Assembly (NCBI RefSeq): GCF_000737195.2
Contig: NZ_JALM01000067.1
Span: 1-64,000, forward strand
DNA: 64,000 bases
From: Sciscionella sediminilitoris
GTDB taxonomy: Bacteria; Actinomycetota; Actinomycetes; Mycobacteriales; Pseudonocardiaceae
Direction of reading: 5' to 3'
The notes under the pieces were generated by a model. The model was not told where the DNA came from, made no database searches, and saw only the letters and a list, made by a program, of their open reading frames with translations. Position numbers and translations under genes: made by a program. Every line of letters begins with the position of its first letter. Positions within the stretch are counted from its first letter, which is position 1. Below are positions 43,543 through 51,604 of the stretch, one piece after another.

Positions 43543-44445
43543 CTAGAGTTCCACCCGCTCGCGCCTGGTCAGCCCGAAGACCACGCCCGCGAAGATCAGG
43601 ATCACGAAGAACAGCACTACCCCCATCGCCGAGGCGTACCCGAATTTCGAGTACACGAAGGCATTGCGGTAGATCTCGGTGGACAGCACCTGGGTGGAGC
43701 CATCGGGCCCGCCCTGGTCGACGGTGAGCACCCAGACGATCGCGAACACGTCGAACGCGGCGATGCCCATGTAGACCCACGCGGTCTGCACCGTGTCCCA
43801 CAGCAGCGGCAGCGTGATACGGAAGAACATCTGGATCCGGTTCGCCCCGTCGAGGCGCGCCGATTCGTAGATCTCCAGCGGCACATTGCCCATGGCGGCG
43901 CTGAACAACACCACGTAGAACCCGACCTGCTGCCAGACCAGCACCCCGAGCACCGACCACAGGGCCAGGTCCGGACTGGTGAGGAAACCGATCGGCTGCG
44001 CGCCGAGCCCGATCAGCGGGCCGTTGATCATGCCGCCGGTGTCGGTCTTGAGCACCGACTGGAACAGCACCGCGACGATCACCAGGGAGAGCACCTGCGG
44101 CAGGAAGATGATCACCCGGTACACCTTCGAGCCGCCGACCCCGCCCATGCGCCCGCCCGAGGTGAGCAGGAAGGCGAAGAACATCCCGAGCCCGAGCACG
44201 ATCAGCGGGCCGAGCACGAGCAGGACCGCGTTGTGCCCGATCGCGCGCCAGAACGTGGAATCGGCGAACAGTGCCTCGAAGTTGGCGAACCCGACGAAGT
44301 TCTGGGTCTGGCTGGCGCCGTGCCAGTCGGTGAACGCGATCTGGAACGCCTGAACGTACGGCGAGATCACGTACACCACGTAGATCAGCGCCGGCAGGGC
44401 GAGGAAACCGACGATGAACAGGAATTTGCGCCGGGTGGCCAGCAT
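43543..44445 (-). CDS. ngcF: carbohydrate ABC transporter permease (NgcF-like)
   Basis: A 300-residue MalF-type permease with six membrane segments. The N-terminal RKFLFIVGFLALPALIYVVY is the first, and IYESARLDGANRIQMFFRIT is the EAA loop. The gene starts 13 bp after the binding protein stop and ends 10 bp before the second permease. Together they form the membrane channel of the amino-sugar importer. Confidence 0.9.
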   Translation of the reverse strand: MLATRRKFLFIVGFLALPALIYVVYVISPYVQAFQIAFTDWHGASQTQNFVGFANFEALFADSTFWRAIGHNAVLLVLGPLIVLGLGMFFAFLLTSGGRMGGVGGSKVYRVIIFLPQVLSLVIVAVLFQSVLKTDTGGMINGPLIGLGAQPIGFLTSPDLALWSVLGVLVWQQVGFYVVLFSAAMGNVPLEIYESARLDGANRIQMFFRITLPLLWDTVQTAWVYMGIAAFDVFAIVWVLTVDQGGPDGSTQVLSTEIYRNAFVYSKFGYASAMGVVLFFVILIFAGVVFGLTRRERVEL

Positions 44446-44458
44446 TCGCCTGCTCCGC

Positions 44459-45853
44459 TCAGCGGTGGTACTTCTTGACCGAGGGGTCCTTCTTGAGCTG
44501 ATCGGCTTTCTGCTGCACCTGATCGCAGAACGCGTCCGGTGTCATGCGTCCGGCCATGAGCTCATTGGTCGCCGATTTCACCGCGTCGAAAAGCTGCTTG
44601 TACCAGTATTCGAAGCGCCAGGAAAAGGCGTTCTCCCCGGCGGCCGAGTGCATCTGCACCGTCGAGGCGAGCCCCGGGCTCTGTTTCTCCGGAATCGCGT
44701 CCTTGACCACGGTCATCGATGCGGTCATCGCCGAGTACCGGGTTGCCCCTTCCTTGGACAGCATGGCGCGCAGGTATTCCAGGCCACCACCCGGGTTCTT
44801 GGCCTTCGCCGGGACCAGGAAGCCGCCGATGGGGATGGAGTGGATCGCGGTCTGCGGCAGCTTGTCCGAACCGGTGAGCGAGGGAATCGGGAACACGCCG
44901 TAGTCGAATCCGGGCGGAATGGATTTCTTCTGCTCGTTCTCGATCCAGGAACCACAGGGCAGCATCGCCACCTGACCGTTGTTCTGCTTGGTCTGCGATT
45001 CGGTGTGCGAAATTCCCGCGGTCCCCTCCATGAGGTATTTCGCGCCGATCTCCTGCCAGGCGGCAGCGGCCTGTTTGATCGGCTCCGCCTTCCACGCCCC
45101 GTCCTCGAGATTGTCGATGTTCTTCATGACCTCGAGGCCACCGGTCTTGATCGCCATGGTCAGCATGGGTTCCATCTGGTACTGCGGATACTTCCCGGCA
45201 TAGGTGTACGCGGCCATCCCGGAGCCCTTGATGGTCTGGCACAGCTTCACGAACTCGTCCCAGGTCTTCGGCACCTGCCAGCCACGCTCGCGGAACAGTT
45301 TCTGCGAATACCAGATCCCGTAGGAGTTCAGCGTGTACAGCACCTCGACGAATTTCCCGTTGTAGGTACCGAATTCCTTCGCCGAGGGATCGAGCAGATC
45401 GCCGACCTTCTTACCGGGAACATCCCAGGCGGGCGCGTCCAGCAGCCGGGCGAGATCGGTGAGCTGGCCGTCCCCGCTCAGCGAACCCTCGTCCATCTTG
45501 TTGTCCCCGTCGTTGTCCACCACATCCGGTGGGGTTCCGCCGGCGAACTGCGGTTGCAGCACCTTGTTGATTTCCTTGGTGACCTGGATATCGACCTTGG
45601 CGCCCTTGTGTTTCCCCTCGAGCATCGGTTTGTGCACGCTCGTGGCGTATTCGGAGCCGTATCCGCCGTCGAAGATGTACACCTTGACCGGAGTGTCGAC
45701 GGCCATGCCGAGCGGATTGTCCGGGGTGACCTTCCCGGTGACCGCGGTGTTCCCGCCACCGCCGCCACCGGTCGCGCAGCCACCGATGACCGGGACCGCG
45801 AGCAGCCCCGCCAGCGCACTACCCCTGATGAACGTCCGCCTGTCGAGGTTCAT
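44459..45853 (-). CDS. ngcE: sugar-binding lipoprotein of ABC transporter (NgcE-like)
   Basis: A 464-residue solute-binding protein. The N-terminus combines a twin-arginine motif (MNLDRRTFIRG) with a lipobox (VIGGC), so it is a Tat-exported lipoprotein. The sequence follows NgcE proteins of streptomycetes as I recall them, which bind N-acetylglucosamine and chitobiose: NPLGMAVDTPVKVYIFDGGY, GTPPDVVDNDGDNKMDEGSL and CGSWIENEQK. AAAGGAGAT lies upstream of ATG 45853. It is followed by its two permeases; the upstream SIS gene is 19 bp away. Confidence 0.88.
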   Translation of the reverse strand: MNLDRRTFIRGSALAGLLAVPVIGGCATGGGGGGNTAVTGKVTPDNPLGMAVDTPVKVYIFDGGYGSEYATSVHKPMLEGKHKGAKVDIQVTKEINKVLQPQFAGGTPPDVVDNDGDNKMDEGSLSGDGQLTDLARLLDAPAWDVPGKKVGDLLDPSAKEFGTYNGKFVEVLYTLNSYGIWYSQKLFRERGWQVPKTWDEFVKLCQTIKGSGMAAYTYAGKYPQYQMEPMLTMAIKTGGLEVMKNIDNLEDGAWKAEPIKQAAAAWQEIGAKYLMEGTAGISHTESQTKQNNGQVAMLPCGSWIENEQKKSIPPGFDYGVFPIPSLTGSDKLPQTAIHSIPIGGFLVPAKAKNPGGGLEYLRAMLSKEGATRYSAMTASMTVVKDAIPEKQSPGLASTVQMHSAAGENAFSWRFEYWYKQLFDAVKSATNELMAGRMTPDAFCDQVQQKADQLKKDPSVKKYHR

Positions 45854-45872
45854 GGGTGATCTCCTTTGATCC

Positions 45873-46646
45873 CTATGCGCTGCGCCGAATTCTCCCGGCG
45901 TAACGCGCTTCGAGTGTCTTGTTGTGCTCGTCCCCATCCGGAATGTTCGCCGAGCGGTACACCGGGGCGGGCTCATCGCCGAGCTCGAAGGCGCGTACCA
46001 CTTCCGCGATCGTCAGCTGCACGAGCAACGCCCCGGACATCGAGGAAATGGCACACACCGAACCACCGTCGGCCATGCGCAGAATCGCATCGCCGTACGG
46101 CGCCCCGTTGTCGAGTACGATGTCGGCGTAATCCCCCAGTTTGTTACCGCTCGGATGCCGAGACGGTACTCCCTCGGAATGCGCCCGCGAATTCACCGCG
46201 ATCAGCGCGTGCCCGTTGTCCTTGACCAGCTTGGCCATTTCCACGATGCAGCCGTTGACCCCGGAATTCGAGGCGATCACGAAAAGATCATCCGGGTGCG
46301 GATCGGTGAGCGTGTACAACCGGTGCGCCACTTCCGGATCACGTTCGAGTTTCGCGTCGAACAGCACCTGCGCCGGTTCGCCGCCGAGCACCACCAGATC
46401 CCGCAGCGCCACCTTGTTCGTCGGCACCAGACCCCCGGCACGACCGGCGATCTCCATGGCCAGCCCCTCGGAATGCCCGGTACCGAAGGCCTGCACGATT
46501 CCCCCGGAACGCAGGGCATGGGTGATCATCGTGGCCGCCTCGGCGACCGCGCCGGCGTTCCGCTCGGCCACCTGGTCGAGCAATTCCCGCGCACGGGTGA
46601 GAAATACGCCCGCACCGACCTCGCTTGCCCCTGCCGGTTGTCCCAT
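45873..46646 (-). CDS. SIS-domain sugar isomerase/etherase-like protein
   Basis: A 257-residue protein of a SIS (sugar isomerase) fold. IVQAFGTGHSEGLAMEIAGR and LFVIASNSGVNGCIVEMAKL are the two phosphosugar-binding segments. The group (uncharacterised UPF0309-like) is related to MurNAc-6-phosphate etherase (MurQ) and GlcNAc-6-P deaminase-like isomerases, but the exact reaction is not established. ATG 46644-46646 has AGGAGG 8 nt upstream. It is the first gene of the minus-strand amino-sugar operon and divergent from the RpiR regulator. Confidence 0.85.
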   Translation of the reverse strand: MGQPAGASEVGAGVFLTRARELLDQVAERNAGAVAEAATMITHALRSGGIVQAFGTGHSEGLAMEIAGRAGGLVPTNKVALRDLVVLGGEPAQVLFDAKLERDPEVAHRLYTLTDPHPDDLFVIASNSGVNGCIVEMAKLVKDNGHALIAVNSRAHSEGVPSRHPSGNKLGDYADIVLDNGAPYGDAILRMADGGSVCAISSMSGALLVQLTIAEVVRAFELGDEPAPVYRSANIPDGDEHNKTLEARYAGRIRRSA

Positions 46647-46774
46647 GGGCCGACCTCCTGTTGACGCCCCGTAATCGCAAATCCGGATGTGGTGAAGAAT
46701 TTTTCGCCACGACCGGACCGCTCGACGCGTCGTGTTAGGGATTGCTGGATACTGTGGAACTCCGGTGCCCGAAT

Positions 46775-46834
46775 GTCAATAGGCCATACGGTCCGGGGTT
46801 CAGCGCTCGTTCACCGCCCGTTCGTCCTATTGAC
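46775..46834. promoter_or_regulatory. RpiR operator candidate overlapping divergent -35 elements
   Basis: GTCAATAGG (46775-46783) and CCTATTGAC (46826-46834) are a perfect 9-bp inverted repeat 42 bp apart. The right arm is part of the -35 for rpiR (TTGACG 46830-46835, then 18 bp, then TAATTT 46854-46859). The left arm read on the minus strand gives TTGACA (46774-46779), the -35 candidate for the amino-sugar operon. One regulator could therefore cover both promoters. Confidence 0.65.
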
Positions 46835-46859
46835 GCCGAGTGGGTACTGCGCATAATTT
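46830..46859 (+). promoter_or_regulatory. promoter of the rpiR-hydrolase operon
   Basis: TTGACG (46830-46835) and TAATTT (46854-46859) with an 18-bp spacer, 38 bp before the GTG start. It is one of the best sigma-70-type promoters in the window. Confidence 0.7.
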
Positions 46860-46897
46860 TTCTCTCCTCACCGTTCGCCACATCACGCGGAGTGCAC

Positions 46898-47791
46898 GTG
46901 GCACCACTTTCCAGCAACGAGCCGGGCGTCAGCGAACGACTGCGCGCGATCCTTCCCGCCCTCCCCGAAGTGCAGCGCGGGATAGCCGAACTCGTCCTCG
47001 AGGATCCGGCGGCCGCCTCGCGATTGACGATCGTGGAACTCGCCGATGCGTGCGCGGTCTCCACCGGGAGCATCACCCGGCTGTGCCGGGCACTCGGCCT
47101 TTCCGGATATTCCGAACTGCGTCTCGGACTCGCCTCGGACAGTGGGCGCTCGTATCAGGATTCGCTTGCGGCAACGATCGGCACCGATGTCAGCGCCGAA
47201 GACGATCTCGCGCAGATCGCCACGGTCGTCTCGGCGAATGTGGGGCACGCCGTCACGGAATCGGTTACCAAACTCAACCTCACCGATATCGACACGGCGG
47301 CGGGCCGGCTCACTTCCGCGCGCCGGGTGCAGATTTTCGGTACCGGTGGTTCCGGGGTCATGGCCAATGATTTCCAGCAACGCGCCTACCGGATCGGGGT
47401 GCCCTGCTGGACGTGGAGCGACACCCATCTCGCCCTCTCCGCGGCCGCACTGCTCGGCAACCGCGATGTGCTGCTGGCGATTTCGCACAGCGGCCGCACC
47501 CGTGACGTGTACGACGTGCTCACCGAGGCGGAGGACAAGGGCGCGTTCACCATCGCCGTCACCGATGACGCACAGTCCCCGATCGGTTCACAGGCCCGCC
47601 TCGTGCTCACCTCCAGCGTCGGGGATCTCGGCTATCACACCGAAGCCATCGCCGCACGGCATGCCCAGCTTGTCGTGCTCGACGTGCTCTACGTTGCGGT
47701 GGCCCAGCGAACCCAGCAGCAGACCCGCGCGGCGATAACGGCGACCGCAGCCGCGGTGAGTGGATACAAACGGCCCGGAAGATTGAGGTGA
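46898..47791 (+). CDS. MurR/RpiR family transcriptional regulator
   Basis: A 297-residue regulator. The N-terminal HTH_6 domain (ELADACAVSTGSITRLCRAL, up to about residue 80) precedes a SIS phosphosugar-binding domain (RRVQIFGTGGSGVMANDFQQ and LLAISHSGRTRDVYDVLTEA, about 125-250). Such proteins sense sugar phosphates. GTG 46898 has GGAG 5 nt upstream; GTG 46892 is possible. It is divergent from the SIS-NgcEFG-kinase operon across the long inverted repeat and is 4 bp from the hydrolase gene, so it likely controls both. The inducer is presumably the phosphorylated amino sugar. Confidence 0.9.
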   Translation: MAPLSSNEPGVSERLRAILPALPEVQRGIAELVLEDPAAASRLTIVELADACAVSTGSITRLCRALGLSGYSELRLGLASDSGRSYQDSLAATIGTDVSAEDDLAQIATVVSANVGHAVTESVTKLNLTDIDTAAGRLTSARRVQIFGTGGSGVMANDFQQRAYRIGVPCWTWSDTHLALSAAALLGNRDVLLAISHSGRTRDVYDVLTEAEDKGAFTIAVTDDAQSPIGSQARLVLTSSVGDLGYHTEAIAARHAQLVVLDVLYVAVAQRTQQQTRAAITATAAAVSGYKRPGRLR

Positions 47792-47795
47792 TCGC

Positions 47796-50120
47796 ATGCA
47801 GGCCCGGTCGAAGCAGTCCCCGGCACGGCGCACGCTCACGCGGTTGGGCATCACCGCGCTCGCCGTCATCCTCGCGACACTCGGGTTCACCGCACCGGCC
47901 GATGCCGCGGCGAATTCCGGGCCCGCCGTTTGGACCAAGGATTCCGCCGACCGGGTGTTCTCTTCCTCCCCCGAACCGGAGAACCCGACACGTTCGGTAT
48001 CACTGGACGCGGCGCGCGGCGAGCAGGAGGCCGCACAGATCGCGGTGCGCGCCCCGGTCTACCGGGACCTGAATTTCGTGCACGTGACCACCGGCCTGCT
48101 CGCCGGGAGCCGGGGCATCATCCCGCCCTCGGCCGTGCAGCTGCGCAAGGAATACAACCACCCGCACATCCAGAAAGTCGGCGGCGACATCCAGCAGCCA
48201 CCCGATGGCGGGAATTCCTATTACGACGCGCTCGTCGACAACGATCCCGGGCGGGTCGCCGCGAATTTCACCCAGCCGTACTACTTCAGCGTCCGGGTTC
48301 CGGAGGACCAGCCACCCGGGGTGTACCGCGGCCAGATCATCGTGCTCACCGAGGCGGGTGCACGCGTCGTTCCGGTCTCGCTGCGCGTCTACGACGTGAC
48401 CCTGCCACCGGCGAACGAGCAGCACTTCCAGATGAACAACTGGTTCACCTCGGCGGGCTGGGACTACAAGGGAACCATCGAGGCGATCCCGCTGCAGTAC
48501 GGGGTACGGATGTACGACCCGCGCTGGTGGCAGGTGATCCGGAACATCGCGCGGAACATGGCCGAGCACCGGAACAACGTCATCTACGCCGATTTCCAGG
48601 CACTGCTCATTCCGGCGACCACGATCGACGACAACGGTATCTATCATTTCGACTGGTCGGTGTTCGACCGGTTCGTGCAGACCTTCATCGACGCGGGCGC
48701 ACTGGAATACATCTACACGCCGACCCTGCTCGAACCCAATTCCACGGGCGGCTCCGACATGGAAATGCTCAAGAAGGTCGACGGTAAGACCAAACGGGTC
48801 CTCGTTCCGCCGGACAGCCAGGAATCGAACACCTACCTGGACATGCTGTTCCCCGCGTTGCGCGCGCACCTGGACGAGAAAGGCTGGACGAAGCGGTTCA
48901 TCATGAGCGCCGTCGACGAGCCGTCCCAGCCGGGCCAGGTCACCGCAGCGAACTGGTTCTACCAGAAATACCGCAACTATTTCCCGGACGGGAACTACAG
49001 CACGAACGAGGCACACAATCACCAGATGCCGGACATCGATCCCAACCTGACCACGGTCACCCCGGTCATCAATCTCTACGAGCGCAACATCGCCTACTAC
49101 CAGGATCTGCGCATTTCCGGGACGAAACTGTGGCTGTACACCGCGATCGGCCCGCAGGGCGACGAGATGAACCGATTCATCTCCTATCACCTGGACAAGA
49201 CCCGGCTCATCCCCTGGCTCATCTGGAAGGTCGGCGGGATCGGTTATCTGCACTGGGGCTGGAACTACTGGTACCAGTCACAGAATCCGCCGTGGGTGAA
49301 GATCAATACCTTCGACGCGCCGCAGACCGGGGACAACTATCTGGTCCGCCCGGATGTGAAACGACTCGGCATCTACGACAGCCTGCGCAGCGAAACCCAG
49401 CTCGACGGGGTGGAGGACTACGAACTGCTCACCAAGCTCGCCGAGAACAGCCCGCTGACCGCACGCGCCATCAGCCAGCGGGTGATCGACAGCATCACCA
49501 GCTACATCCGCGACGGCAACCGCGTGGTGGACGCGCACAAGGCACTGCTCGAAGCCCTCGACAAGGGACAGGGCGATGCGCGCGAACCGTTCCAGGATTC
49601 CTTCACCGGTGGGGACGCGGCATGGACGCACACCGTGGGGAACTGGTCCGCGGCGAACGGCCAGTACACCCAGAGCGATCCGGGCGCGCCCGATGCCGTC
49701 TCCGCCGTACGCGACCGTGCCTGGGGCGATGCGGAGGTGAACACCACCCTGGCGCTCGGTTCCGGCGGATACACCAGCTGGGCCGGGGTGATCCTGCGCA
49801 ACTCCAATGCCGCCGAGGTCGACACCGGCTATCTGGTCGGCGTGCACCCGGACGGTGAACTGTTCATCGAGCGCACCGGGAAAACCGTGGCCAGCACACG
49901 TATTCCGGATTACCGCCCGGGAACGAAGCTGCCGCTGCGCATCACCATCCGGGGCACCGAGATCGCCGTGCACCTCGGCGGGAAGCCGTTACTGCGGTAC
50001 AGCGATCCGCAGAACGGCTTCGCCGACGGGCAGATCGGGCTCGCCACGAACGGCACGACGGCCACCTTCGGCCCGGTGCGCATCGATCCGCGTCCCGGAG
50101 CTCAGAATACGTCCGAGTAG
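47796..50120 (+). CDS. secreted glycoside-hydrolase-type protein (DUF4091 plus C-terminal beta-sandwich)
   Basis: A 774-residue exported protein. A Sec signal (RRTLTRLGITALAVILATLG, cleavage near APADA) precedes an N-terminal beta domain with NFTQPYYFSVRVPEDQPPGV. The DUF4091-type catalytic region (about 200-560) contains IYADFQALLIP, MSAVDEPSQPGQV and LIWKVGGIGYLHWGWNYWYQ; the acids and aromatics there suggest a sugar site. The last 190 residues form a laminin-G/DUF1080-like lectin fold (AWGDAEVNTTLALGSGGYTS). It is 4 bp downstream of rpiR, so it probably produces the sugar that NgcEFG imports. The 3' end overlaps the next convergent gene by 19 bp. A TTA codon lies at 49989. Confidence 0.8.
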   Translation: MQARSKQSPARRTLTRLGITALAVILATLGFTAPADAAANSGPAVWTKDSADRVFSSSPEPENPTRSVSLDAARGEQEAAQIAVRAPVYRDLNFVHVTTGLLAGSRGIIPPSAVQLRKEYNHPHIQKVGGDIQQPPDGGNSYYDALVDNDPGRVAANFTQPYYFSVRVPEDQPPGVYRGQIIVLTEAGARVVPVSLRVYDVTLPPANEQHFQMNNWFTSAGWDYKGTIEAIPLQYGVRMYDPRWWQVIRNIARNMAEHRNNVIYADFQALLIPATTIDDNGIYHFDWSVFDRFVQTFIDAGALEYIYTPTLLEPNSTGGSDMEMLKKVDGKTKRVLVPPDSQESNTYLDMLFPALRAHLDEKGWTKRFIMSAVDEPSQPGQVTAANWFYQKYRNYFPDGNYSTNEAHNHQMPDIDPNLTTVTPVINLYERNIAYYQDLRISGTKLWLYTAIGPQGDEMNRFISYHLDKTRLIPWLIWKVGGIGYLHWGWNYWYQSQNPPWVKINTFDAPQTGDNYLVRPDVKRLGIYDSLRSETQLDGVEDYELLTKLAENSPLTARAISQRVIDSITSYIRDGNRVVDAHKALLEALDKGQGDAREPFQDSFTGGDAAWTHTVGNWSAANGQYTQSDPGAPDAVSAVRDRAWGDAEVNTTLALGSGGYTSWAGVILRNSNAAEVDTGYLVGVHPDGELFIERTGKTVASTRIPDYRPGTKLPLRITIRGTEIAVHLGGKPLLRYSDPQNGFADGQIGLATNGTTATFGPVRIDPRPGAQNTSE

Positions 50121-50533
50121 TCCTTGGTGCTCCAGCGATCGGGGCGGATGGTGAACAGCACCGCCTCGTCACTGTTCGCGTTCTCGGCGAAGGCGCGACC
50201 ACCTTCGGGGCCGATGTAGCGCACCGCGATCCGCTCACGCACCTCGAACGGGGAGGGAGTGACGGCCTCGGTGACGGTGCCCTCCACGATCACGTACTGG
50301 TACGGCAGTGTGCCGCTCTGGATGGTCAGCGTCACCGCGCCCGCCTGCTCGATGAGCCGCGCCTTGCGGGTCGTGACGCCGGTGTTGATCAGGAAGTCAC
50401 CGCCGGAGGTGTACTCGTACCAGATCGGGAAGGCCATCGGCGGGCGTCCGTCCTCCGCGGCGACCGAGACCACGGCGATGTGGTCACCGGCCAGGAATTC
50501 GGCCCGTTCGGCTTCGGTGAACGATTTCGGCAT
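50102..50533 (-). CDS. pyridoxamine 5'-phosphate oxidase family / F420-dependent protein
   Basis: A 143-residue split-barrel flavin/F420 protein. HIAVVSVAAEDGRPPMAFPI and the later LINTGVTTRKARLIEQAGAV are typical of the PPOX class found in actinomycetes, which includes F420-dependent biliverdin- and quinone-type reductases. The cofactor is not certain. ATG 50533 is preceded by AGAGGAG about 7 nt away. It is followed upstream by the SnoaL-like gene (15 bp away), so both form a small operon controlled by the divergent TetR. Confidence 0.85.
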   Translation of the reverse strand: MPKSFTEAERAEFLAGDHIAVVSVAAEDGRPPMAFPIWYEYTSGGDFLINTGVTTRKARLIEQAGAVTLTIQSGTLPYQYVIVEGTVTEAVTPSPFEVRERIAVRYIGPEGGRAFAENANSDEAVLFTIRPDRWSTKDYSDVF

Positions 50534-50548
50534 GGTGGAAGCTCCTCT

Positions 50549-50941
50549 CTACGCCGCGACCAGTTGCAGCGGGTTCATGTAATCGCGAATGTGCGTCACT
50601 TCGCCATCACGACGGGTGATGATGAAGACGTAGTCGATGTCCCGTGGCGCATCGTCGGGGATCGAGTGGTGGTGACCGGTGAATTCCACGATCGTCTCGT
50701 CCTCGGCCTGCCGCACCCGGATGTCGGTGAACGGGCCGAAGCGGAGCAGACCGGGAAGCCCGCGCATATAGTCCGCGATCGCCGCGCGCCCCTCCAGGCG
50801 GCGGGGAGCCCCCTCGGGGGCGAACGGGAACTCGTGCACCGCGTCGGGGGCGTACATCTCCAGGTAGCCGTCCACATCCCCGGACTTGAGCGCATCGAGG
50901 CTGCGCGACAGCCAGTCGGGCAGCGTGGAAGTTGGTGCCAT
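50549..50941 (-). CDS. SnoaL/NTF2-like protein
   Basis: A 130-residue protein of the NTF2 fold: SLDALKSGDVDGYLEMYAPD, HEFPFAPEGAPRRLEGRAAI and ETIVEFTGHHHSIP are typical SnoaL-like ester-cyclase/isomerase or binding segments. No catalytic Asp-His set can be assigned with certainty. ATG 50941 faces the divergent TetR across two inverted repeats. It heads the two-gene operon with the PPOX-type gene. Confidence 0.8.
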   Translation of the reverse strand: MAPTSTLPDWLSRSLDALKSGDVDGYLEMYAPDAVHEFPFAPEGAPRRLEGRAAIADYMRGLPGLLRFGPFTDIRVRQAEDETIVEFTGHHHSIPDDAPRDIDYVFIITRRDGEVTHIRDYMNPLQLVAA

Positions 50942-50962
50942 GCGATCCTCCGATGTATTTTC

Positions 50963-51010
50963 GGACTGTGAGTCCACACCAGCCTAGCAGACTTCCGGAC
51001 CAGCAGTCCG
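50963..51010. promoter_or_regulatory. pair of TetR operator candidates
   Basis: GGACT-gtg-AGTCC (50963-50975) and CGGAC-cagca-GTCCG (50996-51010) are two perfect inverted repeats sharing the GGAC/GTCC core, centred 34 bp apart, about three helical turns. They lie over and just inside the TetR start, next to the SnoaL gene start. Confidence 0.65.
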
Positions 51011-51594
51011 AAACATCTGCGCGCCGTGGCCGCCCGCCGGTTCCCCGCGCGCGGGTACTCGCCGCGGCCGGGGAACTCTTCGCCGCGGCCGACACCCCGC
51101 ACGCCATCTCGATGGACACCATCGCCGCCGCTGCCGGGGTCGGAAAAGGAACCCTGTTCCGGGCCTTCGGCAACCGCGACGGGCTGCTCGACGCCCTGTG
51201 GAACGCCAAACTCACCGCACTGCGCGAGGCCGTGGAACACGGCGAACCGCCACTGGGCCCCGCGACCCCGTCCTGCGAGCGGATCCTCGCCTTCCTCGAC
51301 GCGGTGCTCACCGTCAAACTCGAGAACCGCCACCTCATCAGCGCGCGGGAAACCGCATCCGCCGGGATCCGGCAGTCCGACCACTACCGGTGGATGCACG
51401 CCCTGCTGCGGGAGCTGATCGAGGACGCCGTCCCCACGGTGCCCGACGCCGGATATACCGCGCACGCCCTGCTCTCCGCGATGTACATGGACCTCATCGA
51501 GGAACTGCTCGCCAGCGGCCGCTCCGCGCAGGACATCCGCGCCGCGCAGTCCGCGTACGTCAAGGCAGTCGTGGACGACGTCCGGCCACACTAG
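50968..51594 (+). CDS. TetR family regulator
   Basis: A TetR repressor of about 208 residues. The N-terminal helix-turn-helix (SMDTIAAAAGVGKGTLFRAF) is followed by GNRDGLLDALWNAKL. The start is taken at GTG 50968 (VSPHQPSRLPDQQS); ATG 50953 adds five residues, and neither has a ribosome site, so leaderless translation is possible. It is divergent from the SnoaL-PPOX operon with two operator-like repeats at its start. It is followed after 10 bp by a methyltransferase gene. Confidence 0.85.
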   Translation: MSPHQPSRLPDQQSETSARRGRPPVPRARVLAAAGELFAAADTPHAISMDTIAAAAGVGKGTLFRAFGNRDGLLDALWNAKLTALREAVEHGEPPLGPATPSCERILAFLDAVLTVKLENRHLISARETASAGIRQSDHYRWMHALLRELIEDAVPTVPDAGYTAHALLSAMYMDLIEELLASGRSAQDIRAAQSAYVKAVVDDVRPH

Positions 51595-51604
51595 GCTCGG
51601 TCCG

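Noticed and set aside
46647-46897. Search for a DasR-type (ACTGGTCTAGACCAGT-like) site in front of the amino-sugar operon
   Set aside because: Only partial matches such as TACTGTGGAAC were seen; the RpiR-linked repeat is a better explanation.
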